Positions 53,894 through 63,751 of a DNA stretch of 64,000 nt are shown piece by piece; position 1 is the first letter of the stretch; each line of letters opens with the position of its first letter. The stretch is taken from assembly GCA_001768565.1 (NCBI GenBank), contig MEOE01000016.1:62001-126000 (forward strand). Direction: 5' to 3'. The translations under genes and the position numbers were made by a program. The notes beneath the pieces were generated by a model. It worked only from the letters and a program-made list of their open reading frames with translations. It was not told the DNA's origin and made no database searches. Source of the stretch: Bacteroidetes bacterium GWF2_33_16 (GTDB lineage Bacteria > Bacteroidota > Bacteroidia > Bacteroidales > UBA12077).

Positions 53894-55729
53894 TCAACCC
53901 TCATCAATGACCTCAAACTTGAGGTTCTCAACAATAAAATCCTGTCGTTCGGGAGTATTTTTACCCATATAAAATTCGAGTAAATCCTTAACTGCATCAT
54001 CGCGCCGTAAACGTACCGGATCAAGTCGAATATCCTTACCAATAAAATGCTTAAATTCATCTGGTGATATTTCTCCTAATCCTTTAAATCGCGTAATTTC
54101 AGGATTTGTCCCTAGCTTTTTCATTGCATCTTCTCTTTCTGATTCGCTATAGCAATAAATTGTTTCCTTTTTATTACGAACTCTGAATAGGGGTGTTTGA
54201 AGAATATACAAATGTCCGTTTTTCACTAAATCAGGAAAAAATTGCAGGAAGAAAGTCATTAAAAGCAATCTTATATGCATCCCATCGACATCAGCATCTG
54301 TAGCAACAATAACTTTATTGTACCTAAGGTTTTCTATTCCTTCTTCAATATCGAGTGCTGCCTGTAGTAAATGAAACTCTTCATTTTCATAAACAATTTT
54401 TTTGGTTAAACCATATGTATTTAAAGGCTTTCCCTTTAAACTAAAAACTGCTTGGGTATTTACATCACGCGATTTGGTAATTGATCCACTAGCTGAATCG
54501 CCCTCTGTAATAAAAATCATTGTTTCTCTTTTTAACTCTTCGGAAGAGTTGAAATGGATTCGGCAATCACGAAGTTTCTTATTATGTAAGTTTGATTTTT
54601 TAGCTCTCTGCTTTGCAATTTTCTTAATATCAGAAATAGCTTTTCTTTCTTTTTCTGAATCAAATATTTTTCGTTGAATTATTTCAGCCGTTTCCTGATT
54701 ACGGTGTAAATAATTATCAAGGTCTTTTTTAAGAAAATCACGAATAAAATTTGTTATTGAAACGCCATCAGGAGATATGTTTTTTGATCCCAACTTGGTT
54801 TTGGTTTGTGATTCGAAAACTGGTTCTTCAACCTTAATGCTTAATGCAGCAACTATTGAAGTACGAATATCTGAAGGATCGAAATCTTTATGATAGAATT
54901 CACGAATAGTTTTAACGATAGCTTCGCGGAATGCAATAAGATGAGTTCCTCCTTGCGATGTAAACTGCCCGTTAACAAAACTATAGTATTCTTCACCATA
55001 ACTATTTCCATGAGTTATAGCAACCTCTATATCGTAACCTTTCAAATGAATTATTGGATATAGACCCTCGGTACTCATATTTTCCTCTAGCAGATCACGA
55101 AGACCATTCTCGGAGAAGAATGGCTTGCCATTTAACTTAATAGTTAATCCCGAATTAAGATAAACATAATTGCGGATCATGGTTTCTACATACTCTTCGA
55201 TATAATGAAATTCTCCAAACAACAAACTATCAGGCTTAAATGAAACCATTGTTCCGTTTTTTTCTGATGTAGGCTGAATATCTTCTTCGTTTATAATTTC
55301 GCCATGAGCAAACTCAATTAGTTTTTTCTCACCCTCCCGGTATGCTTCAATTCTAAAATTATTAGAAAGTGCATTTACTGCCTTTATACCTACTCCGTTT
55401 AAGCCCACCGATTTTTTAAAAACTTTAGAGTCGTATTTAGCACCAGTATTCATTTTCGATACTACATCCAGAACCTTGCCTAAAGGTATTCCCCTTCCGT
55501 AATCACGTACTTTTACTTTCTGACCTGTAATCTCTATATCAATAGTTTTGCCAAATCCCATCATGAATTCATCAATGGAATTATCAAGCACTTCTTTTAG
55601 TAACACATAAATACCATCATCGTTTGATGTTCCATCACCAAGCTTTCCAATGTACATCCCCGGACGTTTTCTTATGTGTTCTTTCCAGTCTAATGTACGA
55701 ATGCTGTCTTCAGAATAAATTGCCGTCAT
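53894..55729 (-). CDS. parE: DNA topoisomerase IV subunit B (GyrB/ParE family)
   Basis: ATPase subunit pairing with the neighbouring ParC. The 611-residue protein has the GHKL ATP site ([47 protein letters not shown]) and the Toprim motif [10 protein letters not shown]. Later it carries [12 protein letters not shown] and [17 protein letters not shown] near the C-terminus. Its length of about 610 residues is typical of ParE, shorter than GyrB of many bacteria, which supports topoisomerase IV. Confidence 0.94.
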   Translation of the reverse strand: MTAIYSEDSIRTLDWKEHIRKRPGMYIGKLGDGTSNDDGIYVLLKEVLDNSIDEFMMGFGKTIDIEITGQKVKVRDYGRGIPLGKVLDVVSKMNTGAKYDSKVFKKSVGLNGVGIKAVNALSNNFRIEAYREGEKKLIEFAHGEIINEEDIQPTSEKNGTMVSFKPDSLLFGEFHYIEEYVETMIRNYVYLNSGLTIKLNGKPFFSENGLRDLLEENMSTEGLYPIIHLKGYDIEVAITHGNSYGEEYYSFVNGQFTSQGGTHLIAFREAIVKTIREFYHKDFDPSDIRTSIVAALSIKVEEPVFESQTKTKLGSKNISPDGVSITNFIRDFLKKDLDNYLHRNQETAEIIQRKIFDSEKERKAISDIKKIAKQRAKKSNLHNKKLRDCRIHFNSSEELKRETMIFITEGDSASGSITKSRDVNTQAVFSLKGKPLNTYGLTKKIVYENEEFHLLQAALDIEEGIENLRYNKVIVATDADVDGMHIRLLLMTFFLQFFPDLVKNGHLYILQTPLFRVRNKKETIYCYSESEREDAMKKLGTNPEITRFKGLGEISPDEFKHFIGKDIRLDPVRLRRDDAVKDLLEFYMGKNTPERQDFIVENLKFEVIDEG

Positions 55730-55745
55730 TTCACCAAATTTTTGT

Positions 55746-55777
55746 CAAATATATATAAAAGTAAATTTCAAGTTAAA
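55746..55777 (-). promoter_or_regulatory. Candidate parE-parC promoter
   Basis: On the minus strand TTTA (55777-55774), 20 bases, then TATATTTG (55753-55746), 16 bases upstream of the parE ATG. The -7 element matches TAnnTTTG and the -33 box matches three of four. Confidence 0.5.
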
Positions 55778-55975
55778 AAAGTTTATCAACAGGTAAAAAA
55801 CATCCATACAAAAGATTTAACATAAAACAGATTTACTTATATGCTAAGAATGGCGCACTATAAGGCATTTATATCTGATGCAGGAAGTTAAGTTAGCAAA
55901 CCTAATAAAATCAAAAAACAACAAAGCTGTTGAAAAATAGATAATTATTCCAAATTTAAAGGGATTACAACCTTT

Positions 55976-56719
55976 TTATGCTGACTCCGTTTTTAGGTGG
56001 TTAAGTTCATTCGCCATAATCTCTTTTACATAATTTGCTAATTCCCGGGTATCCATGTTTTGAAATTGAGAATATGAAATCTCATCCAATACTTTAAGTT
56101 TTACTGTATGTGATCCATTAAATATTCCATATTTTGTAAGAAGATTATCACTTGTACCTTGAATTATTACAGGAAGAATTGATCGTTTTGATAGTTGTGC
56201 TAATTTAAAAGCTCCTTCTTTGAAATTTCCCATTTGTCCATTTCTGGAGCGTGTACCTTCAGGAAAAATAAATAGTGTACATCCTTTTTTTAGTGCTTTT
56301 TCGCCATCGATAAGCATTTTTTTAATGCTTGCTTTGCTGGTTCTTTTAAGTTTAATATCGCCACTTAAATTCATAAGCCATCCAAAAACCGGAATTCTAA
56401 ATACTTCGTACTTCGACACCCACCTAAACGGTTTCCCAAGTCGATACATTATTAGGATATCTTCAATAGACTGATGATTTGCAACAACCACATAAACACC
56501 TTTTTTTTTGATTTTTTCTTTCCCAGTAACTTTTACATGCCACCAAGGACTCAATTTAGTATATAAAGATCCCCAGAAAAGAGCTACTTTACTTAACACA
56601 AATAATCGACGATCGAATAAAAAAGTTAATAGCCAAGTAACTATAAATATTGGAGCAATAAATACTATCGTAATAAAAATAAAAAACCAGATAATAATTG
56701 ACCGTATAATACTAATCAT
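55976..56719 (-). CDS. plsC: 1-acyl-sn-glycerol-3-phosphate acyltransferase (PlsC family)
   Basis: Adds the second acyl chain to lysophosphatidic acid. The start is placed at the ATG at 56719 (248 residues); the frame extends to a TTG at 56776, but that would add 19 residues not typical of the family. A membrane helix at about 6-30 is followed by VVANHQSIEDILIMY (His82, Asp87, HX4D), KYEVFRIPVFGWLM and FPEGTRSRNGQMGNFKEGAF. A minus-strand TAATTTTG at 56774-56781 is a possible -7 element. It stands alone, diverging from the gene at 56904. Confidence 0.92.
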   Translation of the reverse strand: MISIIRSIIIWFFIFITIVFIAPIFIVTWLLTFLFDRRLFVLSKVALFWGSLYTKLSPWWHVKVTGKEKIKKKGVYVVVANHQSIEDILIMYRLGKPFRWVSKYEVFRIPVFGWLMNLSGDIKLKRTSKASIKKMLIDGEKALKKGCTLFIFPEGTRSRNGQMGNFKEGAFKLAQLSKRSILPVIIQGTSDNLLTKYGIFNGSHTVKLKVLDEISYSQFQNMDTRELANYVKEIMANELNHLKTESA

Positions 56720-56903
56720 TTTTAATGATTCGTTAAATTTGTAAAATAAAGTTTTATATAAAATTTCTTTTGCCAAAATTAAGAACTTATTAATACATAA
56801 AAAAATAGTTAGCTTAGTGGTATATTTTTTGTAATATTCTAATTAACTTATTATTTTCACATCCCATTTTGTAGTGATACAAAAAACAGAAAGTACAGAA
56901 CAA

Positions 56904-57470
56904 ATGAATGTAAGAAGATTAATTATTACTTTTTTATTTTTTATTGTTGGCATTCAGGTTTTCGCTCAGGACCAAACAGAAAAACTTGATACTATCTTTC
57001 TATTAAGTAGAAAAAAACTTGTTGTTCAGATTAAAAATGTTTCTTCAGCAACTGTCCGATATTATGATCCAAAAAATCAGGGGTCGTTTACTATTGAAAG
57101 AAAACAGATTCAACAAATAATATTTAATAATGGGAGAAAAGAGGTTTTTAATAAGCCTGTATTTAGCATGGTTGCAGAAGGCGATTGGAAAACAATTATT
57201 GTTACAGATAACAAAAGTGATGTTGCTGGTTTGTATGAACTGGGAGCTGTAAATGGGAAATCATCTGCTGGGAGTAAAGATGCCAAATCGGCAAAAAGGA
57301 GTGCTATTATAAGATTGCAGAAACGAGCAGCAAATTTGGGTGCAGCAATGGTTCTGGTTACTAAAGAAGAACCTATAGGTGGTTTTGGAGAAGCACCTTC
57401 CTTTAATATTGAAGGCATAGCTTATGGATACGAACCGCCTAAGGAAAACACGACAGAGGGTGAACAATAA
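56904..57470 (+). CDS. Secreted protein of unknown function, paralogue of 43333-43941
   Basis: A 188-residue exported protein starting at the ATG at 56904, with signal peptide RRLIITFLFFIVGIQVFAQ; a GTG ten codons upstream is less likely. Strand-rich middle (KLVVQIKNVSSATVRYYDPKN, IQQIIFNNGRKEVFNKPVF), then GDWKTIIVTDNKSDVAGLYELG, SAKRSAIIRLQKRAANLGAAMVLVT and GFGEAPSFNIEGIAYGYEPP. These blocks match the gene at 43333-43941 in order and spacing. It has no N-terminal Pro-rich linker. The function is unknown. Confidence 0.75.
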   Translation: MNVRRLIITFLFFIVGIQVFAQDQTEKLDTIFLLSRKKLVVQIKNVSSATVRYYDPKNQGSFTIERKQIQQIIFNNGRKEVFNKPVFSMVAEGDWKTIIVTDNKSDVAGLYELGAVNGKSSAGSKDAKSAKRSAIIRLQKRAANLGAAMVLVTKEEPIGGFGEAPSFNIEGIAYGYEPPKENTTEGEQ

Positions 57471-57486
57471 ACATGTTATATTCTAT

Positions 57487-57524
57487 AAAAAAACTCCAAT
57501 AAGTTAACTTGTTGGAGTTTTTTT
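57487..57524. terminator. Bidirectional rho-independent terminator
   Basis: A perfect 13-bp stem, AAAAAAACTCCAA (57487-57499) with TTGGAGTTTTTTT (57512-57524), and a 12-base loop. T-runs follow the stem on both strands. It lies between the converging genes ending at 57470 and 57543. Confidence 0.85.
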
Positions 57525-57542
57525 AATCCTCAAATCCTAAAA

Positions 57543-59195
57543 CTATAACTCAGACAATCCTATTTCGCTTAAGCCCTGTATAAATACAACATCTTTTGGT
57601 ATTCTTTCCTTTTGAACTCTATACAAATCATTTAATAATTCATCTCGGATAAATCCTTTTTCTTCGATAAGCTTTTTCGCGGCAATATAATCTCCATTGC
57701 CTTGAATAACCAAAATTTTATTTGCTAAACCTTTCATAGCTTCTTTCATTTTCTCGAAATGAACAGTATAGGTATTTGTTTTTTTATCATATGAGAATGC
57801 TCCTGCGTCCTGGAAATAGTTAAACCGAATCATATTGGCAACACCTTGATCACTTGATATTCCGAATCGAACTGACCTGAAAATATCGGCCATATAAGTA
57901 ACATAGTTATCCATGAGTGTGCCTTTATTTAACTCGCCCATTTCGTAAAGCTTGGTAATAAAAAAAAGACTTAGAATGTCGTTTTTGCTTTCCTCAATAA
58001 TATTATAATGTTCTTTAAGAACATCACTTACTGGTTCTTTCTTTAATGTACTTTTAATTCCAAGGGAACTACCAACTTCGTAGAACATTGTATTTTCGAA
58101 AAAAGCATCAAAAGTAATATGCTTCTGTTGCTCCGGATTAATTAATAAATTGCTAATTGGTTTCAGTATTTTCTCAAACTTGGCCTCCATTACATTTCTG
58201 AACTGAAGTTTTCTACTGCCAACCTGCATCTGCACCTGTCCATCGCGAGGCAAGTTAAATGCAATTTTTTTACTTCCTGCATTCCAAACACCCGAACAAT
58301 AGATTACATCATACACCATAATATCAGATAGTCCTTTAGGCAATTCATTAATATATTTTGCATCCACAGGAAGATTTTTCTGAAGATATGGAAGCAACAA
58401 TGCATATTTCTCAAGATTTTTACTCCATTCCTTATCCTTAATCAAAACCATAGATTGGTAAGAGGCTTTAGACCAGAACAACCGATCATCAGTATCATCA
58501 ATAGGTCCAATTATAAAATCTATAATATTATCTTTCATTTTCATCCATGCAATGTCGCTTTCAAAATATTTATCGGTAAGCAATGCTTTAGCCCTAAGTT
58601 CCAAATAATTTTTAAGATCTTTATTATCGGCTAATTCAGCGGCTCTATTCATTAATTCGGCAATTCTTTGAAGTTTTTCATCATAAGCCTTATAATAGGG
58701 AATAGTTTGTAAACCACCTACTTCATTTCTACGTATAAGTGTATAAGAGCTGTATTTTTCCAGATCACCAAACTCTTCAAATTCTTGATAAGTCATATCT
58801 GATGGGTAAAAATTAGCTCCATCAGGCCTCTTCCCTACTCCATCAACAAAAGGTTCCATTCCATTCAACCTATCCCATGGTCCATAATTTATATTTACAT
58901 ACTTCAATGTTTTTTCATCTTTAACCATTTCAAGTAATTGGTCCTTCTTACCACAAGTTTGTATCCAGTATAATTCATCGATTATCTGGGCTGCTTCAAA
59001 TAACAATGGAAGCATTTTCTTCTGATTTTCAGTTAAGATATTTAGGTTGGCTGTTAAATTTACATCAGCATAATTCATCAGAAGTTTTTCAATTTTTGAT
59101 TGTGGCATACTTTCTTTGCTCTTATCTTTTCTGGAGCATCCAAAAAAGAATAACAACATGAAAATAAATGTGGTTATTATTAACTTTCTATACAT
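57543..59195 (-). CDS. M49-like (dipeptidyl peptidase III-type) lipoprotein lacking zinc ligands
   Basis: A 550-residue lipoprotein; the ATG at 59195 gives MYRKLIITTFIFMLLFFFGC with Cys20 as lipobox Cys. The rest matches the M49-like protein family of Bacteroidota: INYGPWDRLNG, DGANFYPSDMTYQEFE, SFYEVGSSLG-like block at 371-379, IIEESKNDILSLFF and FRSVRFGISSDQGVANMIRFNYF. In active M49 enzymes the zinc motif is HEXXGH (or HExxHG), with a second motif EECRAE. Here the first reads YEVGSS (372-377), so both His ligands are gone; the second is EESKND (401-406), with its Glu kept. It is probably not a metallopeptidase. Confidence 0.8.
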   Translation of the reverse strand: MYRKLIITTFIFMLLFFFGCSRKDKSKESMPQSKIEKLLMNYADVNLTANLNILTENQKKMLPLLFEAAQIIDELYWIQTCGKKDQLLEMVKDEKTLKYVNINYGPWDRLNGMEPFVDGVGKRPDGANFYPSDMTYQEFEEFGDLEKYSSYTLIRRNEVGGLQTIPYYKAYDEKLQRIAELMNRAAELADNKDLKNYLELRAKALLTDKYFESDIAWMKMKDNIIDFIIGPIDDTDDRLFWSKASYQSMVLIKDKEWSKNLEKYALLLPYLQKNLPVDAKYINELPKGLSDIMVYDVIYCSGVWNAGSKKIAFNLPRDGQVQMQVGSRKLQFRNVMEAKFEKILKPISNLLINPEQQKHITFDAFFENTMFYEVGSSLGIKSTLKKEPVSDVLKEHYNIIEESKNDILSLFFITKLYEMGELNKGTLMDNYVTYMADIFRSVRFGISSDQGVANMIRFNYFQDAGAFSYDKKTNTYTVHFEKMKEAMKGLANKILVIQGNGDYIAAKKLIEEKGFIRDELLNDLYRVQKERIPKDVVFIQGLSEIGLSEL

Positions 59196-59377
59196 AATGA
59201 TGGGTATTAGGTTTACTAAAAATAATACGATTATAATATATACAAAGAGATATGGTAGATTTCTAAAAAGAAAGTTACGAATAATAAAAAACAGAATCAA
59301 ATTATACTTAAGCATTATTCAGATTTGCACCTGAAATATGCTGTTTTTCTAGAAGAACAATTTACTTAAAGGTTTAA

Positions 59378-60346
59378 TTAAAATAAACCTTTGATAATAA
59401 CTTCGGTATTTATTTGAATATTCTTTTGTTTGATTATTTTATTTAACGTTTTTCGGACAGCACCTTCATTGTGTTTTACTCCTACTAAAACATTCTCTAT
59501 TATTTCTTTTGCATCAATTCCAGAAATTGATAATGACTTTATATTTCCTTTTTCTACTGAAAGTGAAAATATTAATTCACCCTGCTCCGTTTTTACTTTA
59601 TTGCTTAAATCATAATCAGGTGAATATCCAAAATTCCATTCCCATGTGGCATATTTTTCCAGAACTAATTCTTGTATTCGAGCAATATCGTATTTGTTAA
59701 ATGAATACGATTTAACATCACTATAATTTAATTCTATAAATTGATTTATCTTGCTTTGCAATTCAGTAATTAAGATCTCTTTGGAAATAAAATCTTTAAT
59801 ATTTGCTACTACAGCACGAACTGATTTAACTGCTTTGTCAGAATACCTATTTTCGGGAGCTTTAATGGCATTATTTAAAATCGATAAATCGGACGAAAAC
59901 AATAATGTTCCATGATGTAAAACTCTTTTCTTAAATATATGCTCTGCATTACCTGAAATCTTAAAACCATTTACCTGAATATCATTATGCCCTCCAAATT
60001 CAGCATTTACACCTAGCTGTTTTAGAACTTCAATTATAGGTGTGGTATACATTTTAAAGTCAACAAGATTTTTATCGTTTCCTGAATTTTTAATAAAAGA
60101 AAAGTTAAGATTCCCCAGATCATGATAAACTGTTCCTCCACCAGATAATCGCCTAACAACAGCAATATTATTCTCTTTTACATATTGATAGTTTATTTCG
60201 GCAAGTGTATTTTGATGTTTTCCAATAATTATTGAAGGTTTATTTTGATATAGTATAAAACAGTCATCTGTAAAATTCTTAAGGAGATATTCCTCAACGG
60301 CAATATTAAAATAAGGATCAGTAGTACTATTTTGGATAATTAACAT
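59378..60346 (-). CDS. lplA: Lipoate--protein ligase
   Basis: Attaches free lipoate to lipoyl domains using ATP. The 322-residue protein has VAVVRRLSGGGTVYHDLGNLNFSFI, the NGFKISGNAEHIFKKRVLHHGTLLFSSD block with the catalytic Lys, and a C-terminal domain of about 75 residues (ELIFSLSVEKGNIKSLSI) as in full-length LplA. With lipA-lipB at 32925-34504 it gives the organism both synthesis and salvage of lipoate. Confidence 0.93.
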   Translation of the reverse strand: MLIIQNSTTDPYFNIAVEEYLLKNFTDDCFILYQNKPSIIIGKHQNTLAEINYQYVKENNIAVVRRLSGGGTVYHDLGNLNFSFIKNSGNDKNLVDFKMYTTPIIEVLKQLGVNAEFGGHNDIQVNGFKISGNAEHIFKKRVLHHGTLLFSSDLSILNNAIKAPENRYSDKAVKSVRAVVANIKDFISKEILITELQSKINQFIELNYSDVKSYSFNKYDIARIQELVLEKYATWEWNFGYSPDYDLSNKVKTEQGELIFSLSVEKGNIKSLSISGIDAKEIIENVLVGVKHNEGAVRKTLNKIIKQKNIQINTEVIIKGLF

Positions 60347-60384
60347 TTGAATAATCTTGAAAAACGGGTAAATACTATCTCTAT

Positions 60385-60954
60385 TTACATTTGTTTAAAT
60401 ATCCTTTTATTAGCAAGTTTATAGGCTTTAAAAACAACAAAACCAATTAGAAAACCTAGCAATGCGCCACAAATTACATCAAGAGGATAATGAACTCCCA
60501 AATAAATTCGGCTATAGGAAACAATTACTGCCCATAAAAAAATAAAAATAGTAAAGGGCATATATTTAAACAAAAATGTTAAGAAACTTGCAATAGCAAA
60601 AGTGTTCGCCGCGTGCGACGAAACAAAACCATATTTACCCCCACATTTGTTTTTTACCAAATGAACAATATCTTGTAGCTCAGGAGTATGACAAGGACGC
60701 AATCGTTGAAAAATATCTTTGAAAAAATGCACTGACACTTGATCCGAGAGTAAAACAAGTAAAGCAATAAAAAGCAATGTTACATACGACTGTTTTCGTT
60801 GCTTATATATTATAAATGCAGCCAATATTAAATATAATGGTATCCACAACGTTGTTTTGGTAATCCACCACATAGCATCATCCCAAAAAGGCGAGTGAAT
60901 TCCATTAAGAAAAATAAACAATTGTGTATCCCAATATATGAGAAAATCAATCAT
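60385..60954 (-). CDS. PAP2-family membrane phosphatase
   Basis: A 189-residue protein with about five to six hydrophobic segments. The three PAP2 motifs are present: KDIFQRLRPC, FVSSHAANTFA (SGH-like, with the catalytic His) and SRIYLGVHYPLDVICGALLG. Such enzymes remove phosphate from lipid pyrophosphates or lipid A; the substrate here could be undecaprenyl pyrophosphate, phosphatidic acid or lipid A. Its gene follows obgE by one base. Confidence 0.92.
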   Translation of the reverse strand: MIDFLIYWDTQLFIFLNGIHSPFWDDAMWWITKTTLWIPLYLILAAFIIYKQRKQSYVTLLFIALLVLLSDQVSVHFFKDIFQRLRPCHTPELQDIVHLVKNKCGGKYGFVSSHAANTFAIASFLTFLFKYMPFTIFIFLWAVIVSYSRIYLGVHYPLDVICGALLGFLIGFVVFKAYKLANKRIFKQM

Positions 60955-60955
60955 G

Positions 60956-61948
60956 CTAACTCGAATGTAATTCTTTCCAAATTAAATCTTTAAGCTCACT
61001 TATTCCTTTTTGTGCAATTGATGAAATAAAGACATAAGGAATATCGGGCAAGTCCTGTTTTATCTCTTTTATTAACTCTTTGTCGAGCAAATCGGATTTA
61101 GTAATTGCAAGAATTCTTTTTTTATCAAGCAACTCTGGATTAAACTGTTCGAGCTCTGAGAGTAAAGTTCTGTAATCTTTATGAATGTGGTTACTATCTG
61201 CAGGAATCATAAATAACAACATTGAATTTCGTTCAATATGGCGCAAGAAACGTAATCCTATACCTTTTCCTTCGTGTGCTCCTTCAATAATCCCTGGTAT
61301 ATCAGCCATAACAAATGACTGCATATCCCTATATTTAACTATTCCAAGATTAGGTACAAGGGTTGTAAAAGGATAATCAGCAATTTTTGGTTTGGCAGCC
61401 GAAACCACACTAAGCAGGGTAGATTTGCCGGCGTTTGGGAAACCAACTAATCCAACATCTGCTAATAATTTAAGCTCGAGAATGTACCAGCCCTCCTTCT
61501 TGTCTTCGCCAGGCTGAGCATAACGAGGAGTTTGATGAGTTGCCGATTTAAAATGTACATTCCCCTGTCCTCCTCGTCCACCTTCTAAAAGAATTTTCTC
61601 CTCACCATCCTCGGTTATCTCAAATAATATTTCTTCTGTTTCGCCATCTTTAGCAACCGTGCCGAGAGGAACTTCGACATAAACATCTTTGCCATTAGCA
61701 CCTGTTTTTTCCCATCCTGCTCCAGCCATACCGCTGGTTGCGAAAATATGTTTCTGGTATTTCAAATGCAGTAAGGTCCAAAGTTGTGCATTTCCTTTTA
61801 AAATGATATGCCCTCCACGACCACCATCACCACCGTCGGGTCCTCCTTTATCAATAAACTTTTCACGATGCAAATGGGGAGATCCCGCGCCTCCTTTACC
61901 CGAACGAAAAAATATCTTCACATAATCAACAAAACTCGCTCCCGACAT
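60956..61948 (-). CDS. obgE: GTPase Obg
   Basis: Ribosome-associated GTPase needed for 50S assembly and growth control. The 330-residue protein has the Gly-rich Obg fold ([35 protein letters not shown]) followed by the G domain: [38 protein letters not shown]. There is no long OCT tail, so this is the short form. It lies 3 bases after adk, in the conserved hpt-adk-obgE order. Confidence 0.96.
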   Translation of the reverse strand: MSGASFVDYVKIFFRSGKGGAGSPHLHREKFIDKGGPDGGDGGRGGHIILKGNAQLWTLLHLKYQKHIFATSGMAGAGWEKTGANGKDVYVEVPLGTVAKDGETEEILFEITEDGEEKILLEGGRGGQGNVHFKSATHQTPRYAQPGEDKKEGWYILELKLLADVGLVGFPNAGKSTLLSVVSAAKPKIADYPFTTLVPNLGIVKYRDMQSFVMADIPGIIEGAHEGKGIGLRFLRHIERNSMLLFMIPADSNHIHKDYRTLLSELEQFNPELLDKKRILAITKSDLLDKELIKEIKQDLPDIPYVFISSIAQKGISELKDLIWKELHSS

Positions 61949-61951
61949 ATT

Positions 61952-62533
61952 CTAATTTTTACAGATGTTATCAATCACTTTGCAAATATCACTAAAAATT
62001 TTGTCAATATCACCTAAACCATTAATAGATTGATATTTATTTAATTTTTTATAATAATTCTTTACAATTTTTGTGTTATTCTCATAAATTGTAAGTCTTT
62101 TTTTTATAATCTGATCACAGGTATCATCAGGCCTGTTCGATTTTTCTGATCGGTTGGATAATCTTTTTACCAGGGTTTCCTCATCAACTTCAAGTGAAAT
62201 AAGAACAGTTATTTCAGAGTTGTATTTACCAAGAATTCTTGTAAACTCATCAGCCTGTGGAGTTGTTCTTGGAAATCCATCAAAAACAAAACCATTACAA
62301 GGAATATTTTTATTTATTTCGTTCATAACAATTTCCAAGGCAATTGCATCAGAAACATAATTACCATGATCGATATATTTTTGGGCTTCGATACCCAAAG
62401 GAGTTTTTTCAGCAATATTGATTCTCAGAATTTCGCCTGTAGATATATGAACTAAACCATACTTCTCGATTAGTTTTTGTGATTGCGTTCCTTTTCCTGC
62501 ACCCGGAGGCCCAAACAAAATAATATTGAGCAT
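61952..62533 (-). CDS. adk: Adenylate kinase
   Basis: Balances ATP, ADP and AMP. The 193-residue protein has the P-loop IILFGPPGAGKGTQSQKL, the AMP-binding STGEILR and GFVFDGFPRTTPQADEF, and a short lid (RLSNRSEKSNRPDDT) without zinc-binding cysteines. The short lid is typical of the short Adk type. It is flanked by hpt (16 bases) and obgE (3 bases). Confidence 0.95.
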   Translation of the reverse strand: MLNIILFGPPGAGKGTQSQKLIEKYGLVHISTGEILRINIAEKTPLGIEAQKYIDHGNYVSDAIALEIVMNEINKNIPCNGFVFDGFPRTTPQADEFTRILGKYNSEITVLISLEVDEETLVKRLSNRSEKSNRPDDTCDQIIKKRLTIYENNTKIVKNYYKKLNKYQSINGLGDIDKIFSDICKVIDNICKN

Positions 62534-62549
62534 TAATTAAATTAGTCTT

Positions 62550-63089
62550 TTATTGTATTAAGGTATAAATATCAGGTAAGTTTCTCCCTAGTCCATCATA
62601 GTCGAGACCATATCCAATAATAAAATCATTTGGAATTTCTTTTCCAACATAATCGATCTTTATGTCTTTTTTATAAGCAGCAGGTTTAAACAAAAAAGTA
62701 GCGATTTTAATATCGGCAGGTTTTTGTTTATTAAGTTCCAGTAAAATTTGCTCGAGAGTTATCCCGGTATCAACAATATCTTCGAGAACAATAACATGTC
62801 GGCCTTGAATATTTTCGTTAATACCTATTAGTTCCTTAACGCTACCAGTACTTGATGTTCCAAGGTAAGAAGAAAGTTTTAAAAACGTAATTTCGCAGTT
62901 TATATCAATTTGCTTTAAAAGATCAGCAGTAAACATGAAAGATCCGTTCAAGATACTTATAAACAAAGGAGTTTCTTTACCTTTATAATCGCTGTTGATT
63001 TTTTGAGCAACCTGTTTAACTATTTTATAAATTTCATCAGAGTCGAGGCTGACTCCAAATTCTTTATCTTTAAGTTTTATTTTTTTCAT
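62550..63089 (-). CDS. hpt: Hypoxanthine phosphoribosyltransferase
   Basis: Recycles hypoxanthine and guanine to nucleotides with PRPP. The 179-residue protein has the PRPP motif VIVLEDIVDTGITLEQIL, the flexible-loop region LKLSSYLGTSSTGSVKEL and the C-terminal VGKEIPNDFIIGYGLDYDG, where the purine binds. First gene of hpt-adk-obgE-PAP2-lplA; a minus-strand TAACTTTG at 63143-63150 is a possible -7 element. Confidence 0.95.
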   Translation of the reverse strand: MKKIKLKDKEFGVSLDSDEIYKIVKQVAQKINSDYKGKETPLFISILNGSFMFTADLLKQIDINCEITFLKLSSYLGTSSTGSVKELIGINENIQGRHVIVLEDIVDTGITLEQILLELNKQKPADIKIATFLFKPAAYKKDIKIDYVGKEIPNDFIIGYGLDYDGLGRNLPDIYTLIQ

Positions 63090-63142
63090 TGTATATGAAA
63101 TATTTCAATTTTAAGTATCTTGCGAAGATAAAAATTAATGCA

Positions 63143-63150
63143 CAAAGTTA
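63143..63150 (-). promoter_or_regulatory. Candidate -7 element for hpt-adk-obgE
   Basis: TAACTTTG on the minus strand matches TAnnTTTG, 54 bases upstream of the hpt ATG. The 91-base gap to purE also has to hold the purE promoter; no clear plus-strand element was found. Confidence 0.4.
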
Positions 63151-63180
63151 CGTTTTTAGATTATAAAATCTGTAATAAAT

Positions 63181-63687
63181 ATGAAAGCAAAAGTAAGTAT
63201 CATCATGGGCAGCACATCTGACCTGCCAATTATGGAAAAAGCTGCAAAAGTGCTTAACGACTTTAAAATACCATTTGAAATTAATGCTTTATCGGCACAT
63301 CGTACACCAGATGAAGTAGAGAAATTTGCTAAATCGGCACGCGAGAACGGAATTGAAGTAATTATTGCAGGAGCTGGAATGGCTGCTCACTTGCCGGGTG
63401 TTATTGCTGCAATGACTACTGTTCCTGTTATTGGTGTACCTATCAATGCATCGCTTAATGGTTTAGATGCATTGCTGGCTATTGTGCAAATGCCTCCCGG
63501 GATTCCGGTTGCAACAGTCGGAATTGATGGAGCTCAAAATGCAGGAATACTTGCGGTTCAGATTCTAGCTACTGCCGATGAAAAACTTAAAAAAGCATTG
63601 GTCGATTTTAAAGTAGACCTTAAATCGAAGATCGTTAAAGCAAACGAGGACATATCGAAAATAAAATTCGAGTACAAAACAAATTAA
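63181..63687 (+). CDS. purE: N5-carboxyaminoimidazole ribonucleotide mutase
   Basis: Purine synthesis, converting N5-CAIR to CAIR. The 168-residue protein has [19 protein letters not shown], the [13 protein letters not shown] block with the catalytic His, [24 protein letters not shown] and [20 protein letters not shown], all class I PurE (needing PurK). It diverges from hpt, so purine salvage and synthesis share an intergenic region. Confidence 0.96.
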   Translation: MKAKVSIIMGSTSDLPIMEKAAKVLNDFKIPFEINALSAHRTPDEVEKFAKSARENGIEVIIAGAGMAAHLPGVIAAMTTVPVIGVPINASLNGLDALLAIVQMPPGIPVATVGIDGAQNAGILAVQILATADEKLKKALVDFKVDLKSKIVKANEDISKIKFEYKTN

Positions 63688-63698
63688 ATAAAATATAG

Positions 63699-63738
63699 AA
63701 ACTGTTCATAAAGGGATTTTTCCTCAAAACAGTTTTTT
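63699..63738 (+). terminator. Probable terminator after purE
   Basis: AAACTGTT (63699-63706) pairs with AACAGTTT (63728-63735), and a T-run goes to 63738. The 21-base loop contains a smaller AGGGA/TTCCT stem with one G-T pair. It ends 13 bases before the next ATG, so the following gene has its own promoter or relies on read-through. Confidence 0.6.
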
Positions 63739-63751
63739 AATTAATTATAAA

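Noticed and set aside
59196-59315. Upstream extension of the M49-like lipoprotein frame
   Set aside because: The added 40 residues would bury the lipoprotein signal peptide and lack a plausible role.
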